Assembly (NCBI RefSeq): GCF_018446385.1
Contig: NC_056002.1
Location: 10,798,894 to 10,862,893 of the forward strand
Origin: Zingiber officinale
Taxonomy: Eukaryota > Streptophyta > Magnoliopsida > Zingiberales > Zingiberaceae
Length of the DNA: 64,000 nucleotides
Reading direction: 5' to 3'
The position numbers were made by a program, and so were the translations under genes. The notes beneath the pieces were generated by a model. That model worked only from the letters and a program-made list of their open reading frames with translations, did no database searches and was not told the DNA's origin. Position 1 is the stretch's first letter, and each line of letters opens with the position of its first letter. Positions 26,994-39,564 of the stretch are shown piece after piece.

Positions 26994-27870
26994 CATGGTT
27001 ATAGACGACATTAGCTTAGGCCAAAAATCTATATCAAGTAATAGATCTCTCAACCACTCGGCTTCTTTACAAGCTGAGGCTAACGCTACAAACTGAGATT
27101 CCATTGTGGAATGAGTTATTAGTGTTTGTTTCTTTGAGACCCAAGAAACAACTCCACCACCAAGTAAAAGACAAAACCACTGGTAGGTTTTTGATCACTT
27201 ATGCTAGTGATCCAATAGCATCTGGAAATTCCTATAGAACACAAGGAAAACTATTATAGAAAAGGTTTAAATCTCTTGTCCGTTTGAGATAACCAAACAC
27301 TCTAGTTATTGCTTTCCAATGTTCTTTACTTGAATTCTTTATATATCTAGCTATAACTAGTCTACACATCGCATAAGATATATCAGGTCTTGTACAACTC
27401 ATAGCATACATGAGACTTCCAATGACACTAGCATACTCAAGTTGTGCTACTAGATTACCATCATTATCACAAATTTTGAGGTTTGGATCAAAATGTGTAC
27501 TTGCTTCTTTCATATTCAAATGTTGGTATTTCTTTAAAATCTTATCAACATAGTGAGTTTGAGAAAGAGCAAAACCCCCACTATATCTATTAACTTTTAT
27601 TCCTAAGATAGTATCAACTTCACCAAGAGCTTTCATTTTAAACTTAGAAGATAGATACTCCTTAATTTCAACTATGCCCTTTGTAGTGTCGTTACAATTA
27701 GCATATCATCAACATAGAGACAAATTACAATTCTACTTTTACTAGTAAATTTAGAGTAAATTCACTTATCTGTATTATTATATCTAAAACCATTAGAAAG
27801 TAGAATACTCTTAAATTTTTCATGCCACTATTTTTGTTTTAGACCATACAAAGATTTTACTAGTTTACAC
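26994..27870 (-). pseudogene. copia RT C-terminal half and RNase H N-terminal part
   Basis: Minus strand from 27870. CKLVKSLYGLKQ is followed by an in-frame stop. The RT catalytic YVDDM is near 27705-27720, then ALGEVDTILGIKV, the RT thumb and connection with YASVIGSLMYAMSCTRPDI, and the RNase H start with FVALASACKEAEWL near 27040-27090. Several stops and a frame change are present. It joins 36223 on one side and 13526 on the other once the insertions are removed. Confidence 0.87.
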
Positions 27871-29450
27871 TGTTGGGACCGATTATGTAGCTAGAGGGGG
27901 GGGGGGGGGGGGGGAATAGCTCGGTGTGCTCGTGTGCTCGGCATTGCTTGTTTCTTCACGGATATGCAGCGAAAAATACAAAGAAAACAACCACAACGCT
28001 AACACTAAGGATTTACTTGGTATCCACCTCAAGAAGAGGTGACTAATCCAAGGATCCACACACTCGCGCACCCTCCACTAATAAAATACTCCTTTTCGGT
28101 AACTACCGAAGGCGGAAAAGCCCTACAAGTTCACACTACAAGAAGAAAGGGAAAGAGAACAAAATACAAGCTAAAAGCTTACAAGTTTGCACAAGGAAAC
28201 TCTAACCCTAACTTTCTTCTTCAACTGTAGATTCGCCTCTTGACTTGAAAAAACCTCCAAGAATCTTCAAGAACTGGAGATCTGAACTTTGTGGAGAAGC
28301 TGTGGAGTTGCTGTGAAGATCTGGAGTGAACAGTGTAAGCTCTGCCGAAGGAATCGAACGCCTGCAGCATAATATGAAGCCAACGGTCGGATCCCGATTG
28401 ATTGGATTATTCCCAATCGATCGGGGAGACTTTGGATCGATCGGCTGATCGATCCATAGTGCCTCTATGCTTTCTGGAATTGCCTGGATCGATCGGCTGA
28501 CCGATCCAGGGCTTATCGCTCACAAACAGCAGCTCCCAATCGATCCACTGATCGATTGAGACCTCTGGATCGATCACCCGATCGATCCAGAGAGGTTCTG
28601 TTCGCGCGACACTTCTCCCCAATTTATCCACTTATCGATTGGGAGGATGCTTATCGTGGGGACTCACCCAATCGATCAGATGATCGATTGGGCATGAGCC
28701 AATCGATCGGCTGATCGATCCAGCTCATGGTTTTTGCCCAAAACCAAGTCCAAACTCCCCTAAACCAACATCCGGTCAACCATGACCTGTTGGTACATCA
28801 TGCCTAACATCCGGCCACCCTTGACCTGCTAGGACTCCCTCACCAAGTGTCCAGCCAATCCTTTTGACCCGCTTGGACTTATCTTCACTAGGTGTCCGAT
28901 CAACCTTGATCCACCTGAATTTCCCGTGCCAAGTATCCGGTCAATCCCTTTGACCTACTTGGACTTCCCAACACCAGATGTCTGATCAAACTTGATCCAT
29001 CTGGATTTCCTGTACCTGGCTTCACTCACTAGGACTTTCAAATGCCTAGCTTCACTCACTAGGACTTTCACCTAGCTTCACTCACCAGGATTTTCCTTCT
29101 GCCTGGCTTCACTCACCAGGACTTTCACCTAGCTTCACTCACTAGGATTTTCCTTCTGCATGACTTTACTTACCAGGATTTTCCTTCTGCTTGGCTTCAC
29201 TCACCAGGACTTTCACCTAGCTTCACTCACTAGGATTTTTCAGTCAAGTATCCAATCAACCTTGATCTACTTGACTCTCCTTCACCATTTACCCACATAA
29301 ACAATTGCCCCTGCAATTTTCACGTGTTGTCTATATGTATTATCTCCATGTATTGTCAAACTTTGAAACCCAAACATCAAGACTCGAGCTTAACTCAATT
29401 CAAACTCAGTCAACTTGGTCAACCTTGACCCGGGAAATATTGCACCAACA
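27871..29450 (-). repeat. gag-only element 1, 3' LTR with hairpin array
   Basis: About 1.58 kb. It contains a 19-base G run at 27896-27914, a cluster of GATCGATC palindromes at about 28388-28716, and a run of short hairpins at about 28732-29260. The end and the polypurine tract are duplicated just beyond it (see 29366-29707). Confidence 0.9.
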
Positions 29451-29707
29451 ATCTCTCCCTTTTTGATGTTTGATAATACCTCATTTAAGTTAGGCTAATC
29501 TCATAGCCTCAACTCCCTTCATGCTACTAGGTAATGAAACCCAAACATCAAGACTCGAGCTTGACTCAATTCAAGCTCAGTCAACTTGGTCAACCTTGAC
29601 CCGGGAAATATTGTACCAACAATCTCCCCCTTTTTGATGTTTGACAATACCTCATTTAAGTTAGGCTAATCTCATAGCCTCAACTCCCTTCATGCCACTG
29701 GGTAATG
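29366..29707. repeat. tandem duplication of LTR end plus polypurine tract (171-bp period)
   Basis: 29366-29536 and 29537-29707 are near-identical copies starting aaacccaaacatcaagactc. Each spans an LTR terminus (caccaaca or taccaaca) and the adjoining polypurine tract: imperfect in the first copy, a canonical AAAAAGGGGGAG (minus strand) in the second. The element therefore has two candidate priming sites for plus-strand DNA. Confidence 0.85.
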
Positions 29708-31961
29708 AAGGCGTAAGTTAAACCCTACATTCTCCCCCTAAGAGGGCAAACTCCCTCTTAGATAATGAAGGCCTAACTTAAACCCTTTCATTATCCCCCT
29801 ATTGACACACATCAAATCCCTACACGCCTCATCTTTGGGCACATAACAAAAACAAACTCTTCTCCTGAAGAGTTACCCTACGTTGTTCATAACTTCACTC
29901 GTTGTTCACAACATAATAACGAAGGTCTCATACCCTTCATTATTCTTAACGCCCATCCTTGAGCATATACCACTTGGTATATTCACGTGTTGTATACAAT
30001 TTCACTCGTTGTCTTCACACACGATTCAAATGAAAGTCTCATACCCTTCATTATCATCAACTGCTCATTCATGAGCATATACCACTAAACAATGAAGATA
30101 TCCACTCTCCATTGTAGTCAAATGCCCAACCTTGAACATTTTCACGAAAGAAGGTTAACCACCTTCCAAGGTGTATGAAAATTAAATTTTTCATGTCCTT
30201 AAAGAGTAACTCCCCCTAAAGACATGGTCGTGACTTCTGTCATTGCACCAACAATGACTTGGAATCCTTAAACCTTTAGGAAACCCAAAATTAGAGGTTT
30301 TGAGGTTCATAAATTCAATAATGAAACCAAACCTCAACTTAAACCTTTACTTAGTCTTCCTTAACCAATCCATCCTTTCTTTCATCATGAAAACTCCCCC
30401 TAAATGTATACACATGTATTTTGAGGGGTTAGGAGTGGTTACCTAGACTAAACATGGTTCAAAATGCTGAAATCAGGCTTTCCCAGCCAAAATCGGCATC
30501 CTTAATCGATTGGAGTTGGGTCCCAATCGATTGAACCCTACTGAATCGATCCACTGATCGATTCAGACTGCTTGGATCGATCGGCTGATCGATCCAGCGA
30601 GCTTCTGCTCGTGAGAACTGCCTTCTCAATCGATTGCCCGATCGATTGAGGCACTCCAATCGATCGGGTGATCGATTGAAGCTCTGAAATTATTGAAATT
30701 TCATTTCAGTCAATTTCAGAAACCCCTAGAAAATTCTACAAAATCCCAAAAATTATGAAAATTGTTGTAGACATTATTTAGGGCATATATTATCACGGAA
30801 AAATAGTTTTCTAAGAAAATACATCATATTTTCAAAGATGGACACAAACTTGAAAACTTATAAAAACTTTAGTGTTTTCTTCATGTTTGTGCCTAACTCT
30901 TCAATGATGATCACTATCAAAAGATAGTCTTCATCAAGGTTTTCCAAAAGCATTTTAAAATGATTTTCAAAACCAATATCCAACCATGTTCCTTGGGCTC
31001 AATGCACATGACTTGTACATTAGCTTTCCCAATGATTGGAAAACACATAACTATGTGTTTGATGAACTTAAAACTCACAAGAATGCACTAAATCAACATC
31101 TTGAGTTTTGTTCATCATCCTAACATCTCACTTGTATTTAATGTGTACAAAACCACATACAAGTCACCTTATAGTTTTTAGTGAGATGTAAACTTTTGGT
31201 TTTGCCCTAATCTTGGGATCATGCATATCTACCTAGGCATTTTGAGATTATGAACATCCACCAAGGATGTAATTTGTTAATAAATGTCATTTGTCCTTAA
31301 ATTGCAAGGAATTAAAATAATGCATGATAATGTTATGGCATACATCAAAAAAAAATAATTTTCAAAAGAAAATATCCTATAACTACATGATATATGTATG
31401 ACATGACATGGTATTTTTCATGATAAAATGTGAATGCAAAAATAAATATGATGTCATGACATATTATGGGCAAACAAAGCATGACAAATTTGCATAAATA
31501 AAATACCTAGGTTGTCTACCTAAGTATCCTTAAGCCTTAGCTAAATTAAGATTTAAAACCTAGATTGCCCACTATTTCCCAAGAAAATGCCAATAATCCA
31601 ACTTTGACATTTCTTTTGCTTTTTCTAATTTGTGCCAATTTAAATTAAACATATTCCTCAAATTTTGGCACAATTTACTCTTTTAAAGAGTAACCACTTT
31701 AAATTTAGGCCTAGATTGTCTTTAATCCCTTAAGAACATACCAAAATCCCAACTTGGTAGTTCTTATGATTTTCCCAATTTGTGTCACTTAAAATATCTT
31801 CCAATTTATCAAATTGTGACACATTTTACTCTTATGAGAGTAAATAAACATCTCCTCATTTTCAAATGTTAACAATAATCTTGAAAATGCTCCTTGAGTG
31901 TCAACTTCACCAAAGTTGGGTTAACTACCCTTCCAAGTTGAGTTGACACTTTCTAACCCAT
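29708..31961. other. noncoding internal region of gag-only element 1
   Basis: No coding frame of note. The region is collinear with 42850-46049 in gag-only element 2, including a patch of GATCGATC palindromes at about 30500-30680. Conservation of this noncoding part across copies of the family suggests that it belongs to the element's RNA and is not random filler. Confidence 0.7.
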
Positions 31962-34640
31962 TTAAGGGGTAGAGAAGATGCTCCTAGGAACCCAAAATCT
32001 ATTGGTGCTCCTTGGATGCTCTAGGTATTCACTAGGGATAACTTCCCTAGATACCTTCCTAGTGACCTTGTTAGGCTTCTTAGGGGCCTTGGTCACGTTT
32101 GTTGTTGCAAAAATACTTCTAGGGATAACTTCCCTTGTATTTTTGACTTGACCACTAGGCTTAGGGTTAGTTCCATAACTATATGGAACTCTATGGTAAG
32201 AAGGCACATCCTCTTTGGTTTTAGGTTTGTATCCCAAAGCTCTATGACCCTTGGATGACCCTTGTTGTCCTAAATCTAGATTTTGCTCATTTTGCCCTTT
32301 TAGGATATTTTTCATCCTTTTTAGGGTCTTTTCTAATTTATCAAGTCTTGACCTCAAGACTTGATTTTCCACCATTAAGTCCTTAGTTTTTGGTTTTTCA
32401 TTAAATCCATGAGCATTTTTGTTTCTAGACACATACCTAAAATTCTTTATTTTCTTGCCTAGTGATCCGGTAGTAGGAACAGGGGACCCCACCCTGTGGA
32501 GTCAACGCCACGTAGAAGTCACAGTGGCAGTTGTCCATCCGGAGAGGGCCGGGTCTGACCGGACGACAGGGCCGGGTCCGACCGGGCGGCAGGCCGACCG
32601 TCCGGTGGAATCGAACGTCCCGATCGGACGATAGTCGGCTGATGGTTAAAGGGCACCCTGTCGAAATCAGGGTTCTGGCGCTCAGTGGAAAAGGTCGTGG
32701 TGCCGAGCGGACCTCACGCTCGGCCAAAGCCGTAAGGTAACACTGCTAATAGTCTCCACAAAGTATATGATGGAAAATCTCCCCAAGTAAACCACCACAT
32801 ATGTCCGGCCGGATGTTGAGGTTGCTGTCCGCCCGGACGCCAGATCTGGAGCAATGGGGAAAAGGACAGGGGACGTCTTTTTCTGACAGCATGTATGTTT
32901 CACGTGTAGGTCATGCTCCAAATCCTGTGACAGGGGATTTCGCTGTCCCATCGAGGACATGCCGAGACTGTAGCAGTATGGGTTAGGGAAGCTCACTGAC
33001 AAGTCCTTACTGGGGTATGGGCCATAGACACGTGTACACCTCGGCAGGTGTACACTCACTTCTTCGCTGCCCTATATAAAGGCCCTCATTCTTCGCCGGA
33101 GGTATGTATTCTACGCGTTTTGAAGCCATTATTTATTCCTTGAGCTTCGCCTGACTTGAGCGTCGGAGGGTCGCCGCCGGGAACCCCTTCCCGGCCCGAC
33201 TTCTTTGCAGGTTTGCTGGAGCTTAGTGCCACCAGTCGAAGATCCACGATAGCAGCCAGGAAGCGCCATGTGCCCAGCGTCCGTTGATTCAGCGTTCGGA
33301 CAGGATCACCTAGATTTTCACCTACCTTCCTAACCCTAGGTGTGGTAGTTTTAGCATGTAGAGCCACATGTTTCTCTTTAAAGCTCTCATGCTTTCTATT
33401 CTTATGGTAAATAGCATTAAAATGATAAAAATTAGACCTAGCATGCTTTTTACCATTATTCAAGGGAGTAAACTCAATAAATGATACCTTTCTTTTTACC
33501 TTGGAGACTCCCCCTTGAGTTGTGCTTCCTCCATGAGCCTTGATCGCTCTCTTCTTCCCATTAGGACATTGACTCCGGTAATGTCCTTTTTGATTGCAAG
33601 AAAATCACACAATGTGTTCCTTGCTCTTCTTTGTTTCGGGAGCAGTCTTTTTGGGCTTCTTCTTATCCTTTGGTGCCACTTAGATTTTTTTCTTGGCCAA
33701 TTTAGGGCACTTGCTCTTATAATGCTCATGTTCCCTACATTCAAAACATATAATATGATTTTTATTTTTAATTAAACCATTTATACCTTCATGTGTAGGG
33801 ATGACATCTTCTCCTTTGGATCCAGAGGTAGAGGCTTCCTCTTGATCCGAAAATGATTTTCCTCCAATAGATTTGACTTGACTAGTGGAGGTGGAAGCTT
33901 CTTCATCCTCTTCTTCTCTTGACCCGGATGTAGAGGCTTCTTCTTGCTCCGGTGTCAATGATCTACACTCCCCCTCAATCCTAGAGGTGGAGGCTTCTTC
34001 ATCTTCATCTTGTACATGGAACAAGGAGTATGCCCTCTCCTTGCTCTCTTCATTGCATTCCTTTGAAGATGAAGTTTCTTGGACTTCTTCTTCGGAAGTT
34101 GAGCATCTCTCAACTTCGGAGTCTTCCCCCTCTTGGTCTTGCTCCAATGAGTCACCCTCTTTGGATTCTTCTTGATCTTGTATAGTGGAGGGGATCTCAT
34201 GAATCTTTGCCAACTTGCTCCATAGCTCTTTGGCATCCTTGAATTCTCCAACTTTCTCCAAGATGTTGCTCGGCAATAAATTGACCAAAAGCTTGGTCAC
34301 TTTGTCATTGGCCTCACATCTTTGGATTTGTTCTTGGCTCTATTTGCTCCTCTTGAGTACTTTGCCCTTGGAATTCTTTGGAGCTTCAAAGCCTTCCATG
34401 AGAGCAAACCATTGCTCTATCTCCATCATAAGAAAATTTTCAATTCTTGATTTCCAAGAATTGAAGCTTGTAGAAACATATGGTGGAGGCACCCTTGTGT
34501 TGAATCCAAGTCCGTCTTGGAATTCCATTTAAGTTGAGCTTGATAAAATCTTTGACTTGAAGAATTTTGCTCCAACTTCTTCACCCTCTAGCTCTTTTCC
34601 CTTTTCCGGCGATGATTCCGGTGAAGAGCGACCTCGCTCT
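31962..34640 (-). pseudogene. gag of gag-only element 1, broken
   Basis: Homologous to the intact-looking gag at 46050-47969. The first ATG is at 34528 (MEFQDGLGF). Breaks are a stop codon after KGKVLKRSK near 34340, a frameshift in the zinc-knuckle region near 33680, and a solo LTR insertion at 32463-33308. Surviving features are the FLMMEIEQWFALMEGF block, acidic Ser/Glu-rich repeats, and one knuckle, HIICFECREHEHYKSKC. Confidence 0.85.
32463..33308 (+). mobile_element. solo LTR of a TGATCC-type gypsy element
   Basis: 846 bp, flanked by cctag at 32458-32462 and 33309-33313. Starts TGATCCGGTAGTAGG and ends TTCGGACAGGATCA. It contains a TATA box, cctatataaagg, at about 33070. It interrupts the gag pseudogene; without it the gag sequence aligns with element 2 across the junction. 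Related to 44587-45465 and more distantly to the Tat A LTR. Confidence 0.92.
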
Positions 34641-34647
34641 GATACCA
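34636..34647 (-). promoter_or_regulatory. primer-binding site, initiator tRNA-Met type
   Basis: TGGTATCAGAGC on the minus strand, two bases from the 5' LTR boundary at 34650. An identical site lies at 47957-47968 in gag-only element 2. Confidence 0.9.
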
Positions 34648-34649
34648 CT

Positions 34650-36217
34650 TGTTGGAACCGATTATGTAGCTAGAGGGGGGTGAATAGATCGGTGTGCTCG
34701 TGTGCTCGGCGTTGCTTATTTCTTCACGGATATATAGCAGAAAATACAAAGAAAACAACCAAACGCTAACACTAAGGATTTACTTGGTATCCACCTCAAG
34801 AAGAGGTGACTAATCCAAGGATCCACACACTCACGCACCCTCCACTAATAAAACACTCCTTCTTGGTAACTACCGAAGGCGGAGAAGCCCTACAAGTTCA
34901 CACTATAAGAAGAAAGGGAAAGGGAACAAAATACAAGCTAAAAGCTTACAAGTTTGCACAAGGAACCCCTAACCCTAACTTTCTTCTTCAGCTGTAGATC
35001 CGCCTCTTGACTTGGAAAAACCTCCAAGAATCTTCAAGAACTGGCGATCTGAACTTTGTGGAGAAGCTGTGGAGTTGCTGTGAAGATCTGGAGTGAACAG
35101 TGTAAGCTCTGCCGAAGGAATCGAACGCCTGCAGCTAAATATGAAGCCAACAGTGGGATCCCGATCAATTGGATTACTCCCAATCGATTGGGGAGGCTTT
35201 GGATCGATCGGCTGGTCGATTCAGAGCGCCTCTATGCTCTCTGGAATTGCCTGGATCGATCGACTGATCGATCCAGGGCTTATCGCGCACAAACAACAGC
35301 TCCCAATCGATCCACTGATCGATTGGGACCTCTGGATCGATCACCCGATCGATCCAGAGAGGTTCTGTTCACGCGACACTTCTCCCTAATTGATCCACTG
35401 ATCGATTGGGAGGATGCTTGTCGTGGGGACTCACCCAATCGATTAGTTGATCGATTGGGCATGAGCCAATCGATCGGCTGATCGATCCAGCTCATGGTTT
35501 TTGCCCAAAACCAAGTCCAAACTCCCCTAAACCAATATCCGGTCAACCATGACATGTTGGTACATCATGCCTAGCATCCGGCCACCCTTGACCTGCTAGG
35601 ACTCCCTCACCAAGTGTCCAGTCAATCCTTTTGACTCACTTGGACTTATCTTCACTAGGTGTCCAATCAACCTTGATCCACCTGAATTTCCCGTGCCAAG
35701 TATCCGGTCAATCCCTTTGACCTACTTGGACTTTCCAACACCAGATGTCTGATCAAACTTGATCCATCTGGATTTCCTGTGCCTGGCTTCACTCACCAGG
35801 ACTTTCAACTGCCTAGCTTCACTCACTAGGACTTTCACCTGCCTTCACTCACCAGGATTTTCCTTCTGCCTGGCTTCACTCACCAGGACTTTCACCTAGC
35901 TTCACTCATTAGGATTTTCCTTTTGCATGACTTTACTTACCAGGACTTTCCTTCTGCCTGGCTTCACTCACCAGGACTTTTACCTAGCTTCACTCACTAG
36001 GATTTTTCAGTCAAGTATCCAGTCAACCTTGACCTACTTGACTCTCCTTCACCATTTACCCACATGAACAATTGCCCCTGCAATTTTCATGTGTTGTCTA
36101 TATGTATTGTCTCCATGTATTGTCAAACATTGAAACCCAAACATCAAGACTCGAGCTTGACTCAATTCAAGCTCAGTCAACTTGGTCAACCTTGACCTGG
36201 GAAATATTGCACCAACA
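34650..36217 (-). repeat. gag-only element 1, 5' LTR with hairpin array
   Basis: About 1.57 kb, aligning with 27871-29450 throughout, with the same palindrome cluster (35155-35492) and hairpin run (35495-36020). The G run here is eight bases, against 19 in the other LTR. Confidence 0.9.
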
Positions 36218-36222
36218 TACAC

Positions 36223-36722
36223 ACTTTAGTCTCATTTTTAGGAAGCACAAAGCCTTCTGGTTGATCCATATACACTTTTTAATCTAAATCACTATTTAGA
36301 AATGTTGTTTTCATATCCATTTGGTGAACATGAAGGTTCAAGATGGAAGCTAAAGCTAAAATGACTCTTATTGAGGTTATTCTAGCTATAGGTGCATATG
36401 TATCAAAGTAATCAATTCTTTCCTTTTGTTTAAACTCTTTAGCTACTAACCTAGCATTGTAGGTGAGAATGGTTCCATTGGTAACTAGTTTCTTTTGAAA
36501 CACCCACTTGCAACAAATAAGCTTAGAGCCTTGTGGTAGATTAACTAGAACCCAAGTACCATTAGATAGTATTGAGTCCATTTCATTATTTATAGCCTCT
36601 TTCCAAAAAGCAGCATCCATAGAGTCCATGACTTCTTTATAGGTCATAAGATCTTCCTCTACACTAAACAAAAATAGAATTTTGTTTAGTAGAGAATCCC
36701 TAGTACCTTCTGCAAGAAACAC
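36223..36722 (-). pseudogene. copia RT N-terminal half
   Basis: The minus-strand frame contains DAAFWKEAINNEMDSI, NGTWVLVNLPQGSKLICCKWVF, the Asp-bearing RLVAKEFKQKERIDYFDTYAPI, and HVHQMDMKTTFLNSDLD, a diagnostic copia RT block. The frame stops right after NSDLD, and RT sequence resumes beyond the gag-only element at 27870. Confidence 0.9.
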
Positions 36723-37108
36723 ACTATTTTATGATCATATAAAATCAAAAGAAAGATGTCATTCTTTTTTATCTTTGACTTCTTCTAGGTTCACTAGAGG
36801 TGTCAATTTAATTGGCTCTTGACTCACTAGAAATTTTTCCATAAAAAGAACTTGATTCACTAGCCGGGGTCATTCCCACTTTTAAGTCCTTAAGAAATTG
36901 ACTTTCTGAAAATTGTACATCTCTTGATTCCACTATGACATTGTTCTCAATGTCAAGTAATCTATATGCCTTTAAATTTTCAACATAGCCTACTAGCACA
37001 CTTTTAAGTGCTCTAGGTCTTAATTTTGTTCTTTTGTTGTCTGGAACTCTATAATAAGTCACACATCCCCAAACCCTTAAGTATGATAGGTTTGGTTTTC
37101 ATCCTTTC
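36723..37108 (-). pseudogene. copia integrase C-terminal region
   Basis: Minus-strand frame with WGCVTYYRVPDNKRTKLRPRA, then VLVGYVENLKAYRLLD and SRDVQFSESQF, the conserved tail between copia integrase and RT. It continues into 38909 once the solo LTR is removed. Confidence 0.85.
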
Positions 37109-38908
37109 TGTTAGGATCGTTCGTACTCGGCTAGAGAGGGGGGTGTGAATAGCCGCCCCAAATTCTCGCGTTCTTCCTACAGTTAGGGTTAGTCGCAGCG
37201 GAAATACAAGGAAGAAACTGAGGAGAAGAAAAACAAACCGATGTAACGAGGTTCGGAGATGAACTCCTACTCCTCGGCGTGTCCGTAAGGTGGACGAAGC
37301 CTACCAATCCGTCGGTGGATGAGTCCCCGGAGAACCGGCTAAATATGAGCTCCTTATGGGTGGAGAAACCTCTCCACAACTACTTCTTGCAACAGCAAGA
37401 TAAGGAGTACAAATACAAGCGAAGCAAGAAGTAAATACACAGCAAATGTAAACAACCCTTGCCTTCTTGTCGACTGTTGAAGAAGCAACAGCTTCTCAGA
37501 CGCCAACCACAGCAGCAGCTCAGTCGGAGTCCCAGCCGAAAGAAGAAGCTCACGCGAAGCTTGCGAAGAAGAGCTCAACAAAGCTCAAGCACCAGAACAG
37601 CAGCTCTGTAGCAGAAAAGAAGGGAAGAAGCTCTGGCACAGAAGATGCCCTCGCCTCCTTTATACCTGCGAAGAAGAAACAGCGAAGAAACACAGAAGAA
37701 ATCTAGTCGTTGCGTCGCAACGGCTAGTTCCTGGATCGGTCCACAGACCGATCAGGCTCCATGTGGATCGGTCCACAGACCGATCCATTCCCTAGCCTTT
37801 GCTTCTGTTCCGTCTCTGATCGGTCCATGGACCGATCAGGGAACCTCCTGATCAGTCCACAGACCGATCAGGGAAGCTCCTGATCGGTCCACAGACCGAT
37901 CAGGCGTCTTTCGCGACTCGATCAACCCGATCGGTGCGGGCCGATCGACGATCGATAGCACATCGATCGATTCGATCGGTCACGGCCGATCAGATAACTA
38001 GTGACTTGGTTTTGCCCAAACCAAGTCCCAAGCCTTCAAACCAACATTCGGTCAACCTCGACTGTTGGTACTTCATTCCTAGCATCTGGTCACTCCTTGA
38101 CTGCTAGAATTCCCCGCCAAGTGTCCGGTCAATCCTTTGACCTACTTGGACTTTCCTCAACACGGATGTCCGATCATCCCGATCCATGGATTTTCCTGCG
38201 GCTTCACTCACCGGACTTTCACCTGCTTACTCACCAGGATTTCCACACCGCCTAACATCCCGTTAGGACTTTCCGCCCGGCTTCACTCACGGGACTTTCC
38301 AAGCGCCTAACATCGCTTAGGACTTTCCCCCTGGCTTCACTCACGGGACTTTCCACACCGCCTAACATCCTAGTTAGGACTTTCTCACCCCGGTTTCACT
38401 CACGGGACTTTCCAACCGCCTAACATCCCAGTTAGGACTTTCCCACTGCCTGGCTTCACTCACCAGGACTTTCCACACTGCCTAACATCCCAGTTAGGAC
38501 TTTCCCACTGCCTGGCTTCACTCACCAGGACTTCTCCGACTGCCTGGCTTCACTCACCAGGACTTTTCCCCGTGCCAAGTCTCCATACTTGGACTTTCCG
38601 CGTGCCAAGCTACCTGCTTGGACTTTTCCCCGTGCCAAATCTCCGTACTTGGACTTTTCCAGTGCCAAGTCTCCATACTTGGACTTTTCGCGTGCCAAGC
38701 TCCCTGCTTGGACTTTTCCCGAATCAGGTCAACCAGATCAACCTTGACCTAAGGTTGCACCTACAATCTCCCAAACACCTATTCTTGTCAAACATCAAGA
38801 ATACAACTCTCTTCTCGTCAAACATCGTCAAACATCAAAACACAACTCGAGTCAGGTCAACTCGAGTCAGGTCAACCAGGTCAACCTTGACCTAAGGTTG
38901 CACCAACA
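37109..38908 (-). mobile_element. solo LTR (1.8 kb) with palindrome cluster and hairpin array
   Basis: Flanked by ctttc at 37104-37108 and 38909-38913. On the minus strand it starts TGTTGGTGCAACCTTAGG and ends GATCCTAACA, so it is related to the gag-only family LTRs. It holds a palindrome cluster based on gatcggtccacagaccgatc (37735-37990) and a hairpin run at 38000-38725. No internal region or second LTR is present. Confidence 0.92.
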
Positions 38909-39564
38909 CTTTCCATAACTCATAAAGACACATTTTAGTCTTTAAGGAAGGAACTCTGTTTTAGACATGACAAGTAGCTAACAAGGCCTCACCCCATGAA
39001 TTAGTTAGCAATTCTAAACTTAATAACATGGCATTAAACATATCAGTTAAAGTTCTATTCTTTCTTTTAGCTAAGCCATTTTGTTGTGGTGTGTATGGCG
39101 CACTAGTTTGGTGCATTATACCATTTCCTTCATAAAATTTTGAGAATTCATTTGAGAGATATTCACCTCCTCTATCACTTCTCAAAATTTTAAGCTTTTG
39201 GTTTATTTGGTTTTCGACAAGAGCTTTATAGGTCTTAAAAAGATTAAATGTTTCATCCTTTGATTTCATCAAGTACACATATGTAAATCTTAAAAAATCA
39301 TCTATGAATGTAATGAAGTATTTATTACCTCCTCTTGTTAGTAAACCATTAAGTTCGCATACATCCGAATGAATTAACTCAAGAACTTGATTTATTTTTT
39401 CAACTTTAGGAAAAGGCAATCTAATTATTTTTGCTTGTATGCATGTGTCACACTTATTTGATGTTCTGTGATCACTATAGTTGATTAGTCCATTTTTAGA
39501 CATAAATTTTAACACTTTATGACTAACATGTCATAATCTACCATTCCATAGATAATAAGAAGAA
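38909..39564 (-). pseudogene. copia integrase core
   Basis: Minus strand. A Cys-containing end of the zinc-binding domain (SNKCDTCIQAK) is followed by the catalytic core, with the three acidic residues in ELIHSDVCE, FIDDF/LRSDRGGEYLSNEF and PYTPQQNGLAKRKNR. The last block has Ala-Lys-Arg where copia normally has Glu-Arg-Lys, so the third catalytic residue appears lost. Frame broken by a stop near 38961. Confidence 0.87.

Larger units (their letters stand above)
27871..36217 (-). mobile_element. gag-only (TR-GAG type) LTR element 1
   Basis: LTRs at 27871-29450 (3') and 34650-36217 (5'). The target duplication is tacac (27866-27870 and 36218-36222). On the minus strand the LTR starts TGTTGGTGCAATATT and ends GGTCCCAACA or GGTTCCAACA. 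The primer site TGGTATCAGAGC lies at 34636-34647, complementary to initiator tRNA-Met in the usual plant way. The internal region holds only a broken gag and about 2.5 kb of noncoding sequence, with no pol, so it must have depended on another element for mobility. A solo LTR sits inside it at 32463-33308. Confidence 0.9.

Noticed and set aside
29020..29230. CRISPR-like array of regularly spaced repeats with variable spacers.
   Set aside because: The DNA is plant nuclear retrotransposon LTR; the units are hairpins in tandem, not identical repeats with unique spacers, and there are no cas genes.
35155..35492. GATCGATC-rich open frames (Ile-Asp-Arg-Ser repeats).
   Set aside because: The peptide periodicity is a by-product of the palindrome cluster; frames are open on both strands because the repeat lacks stop codons.
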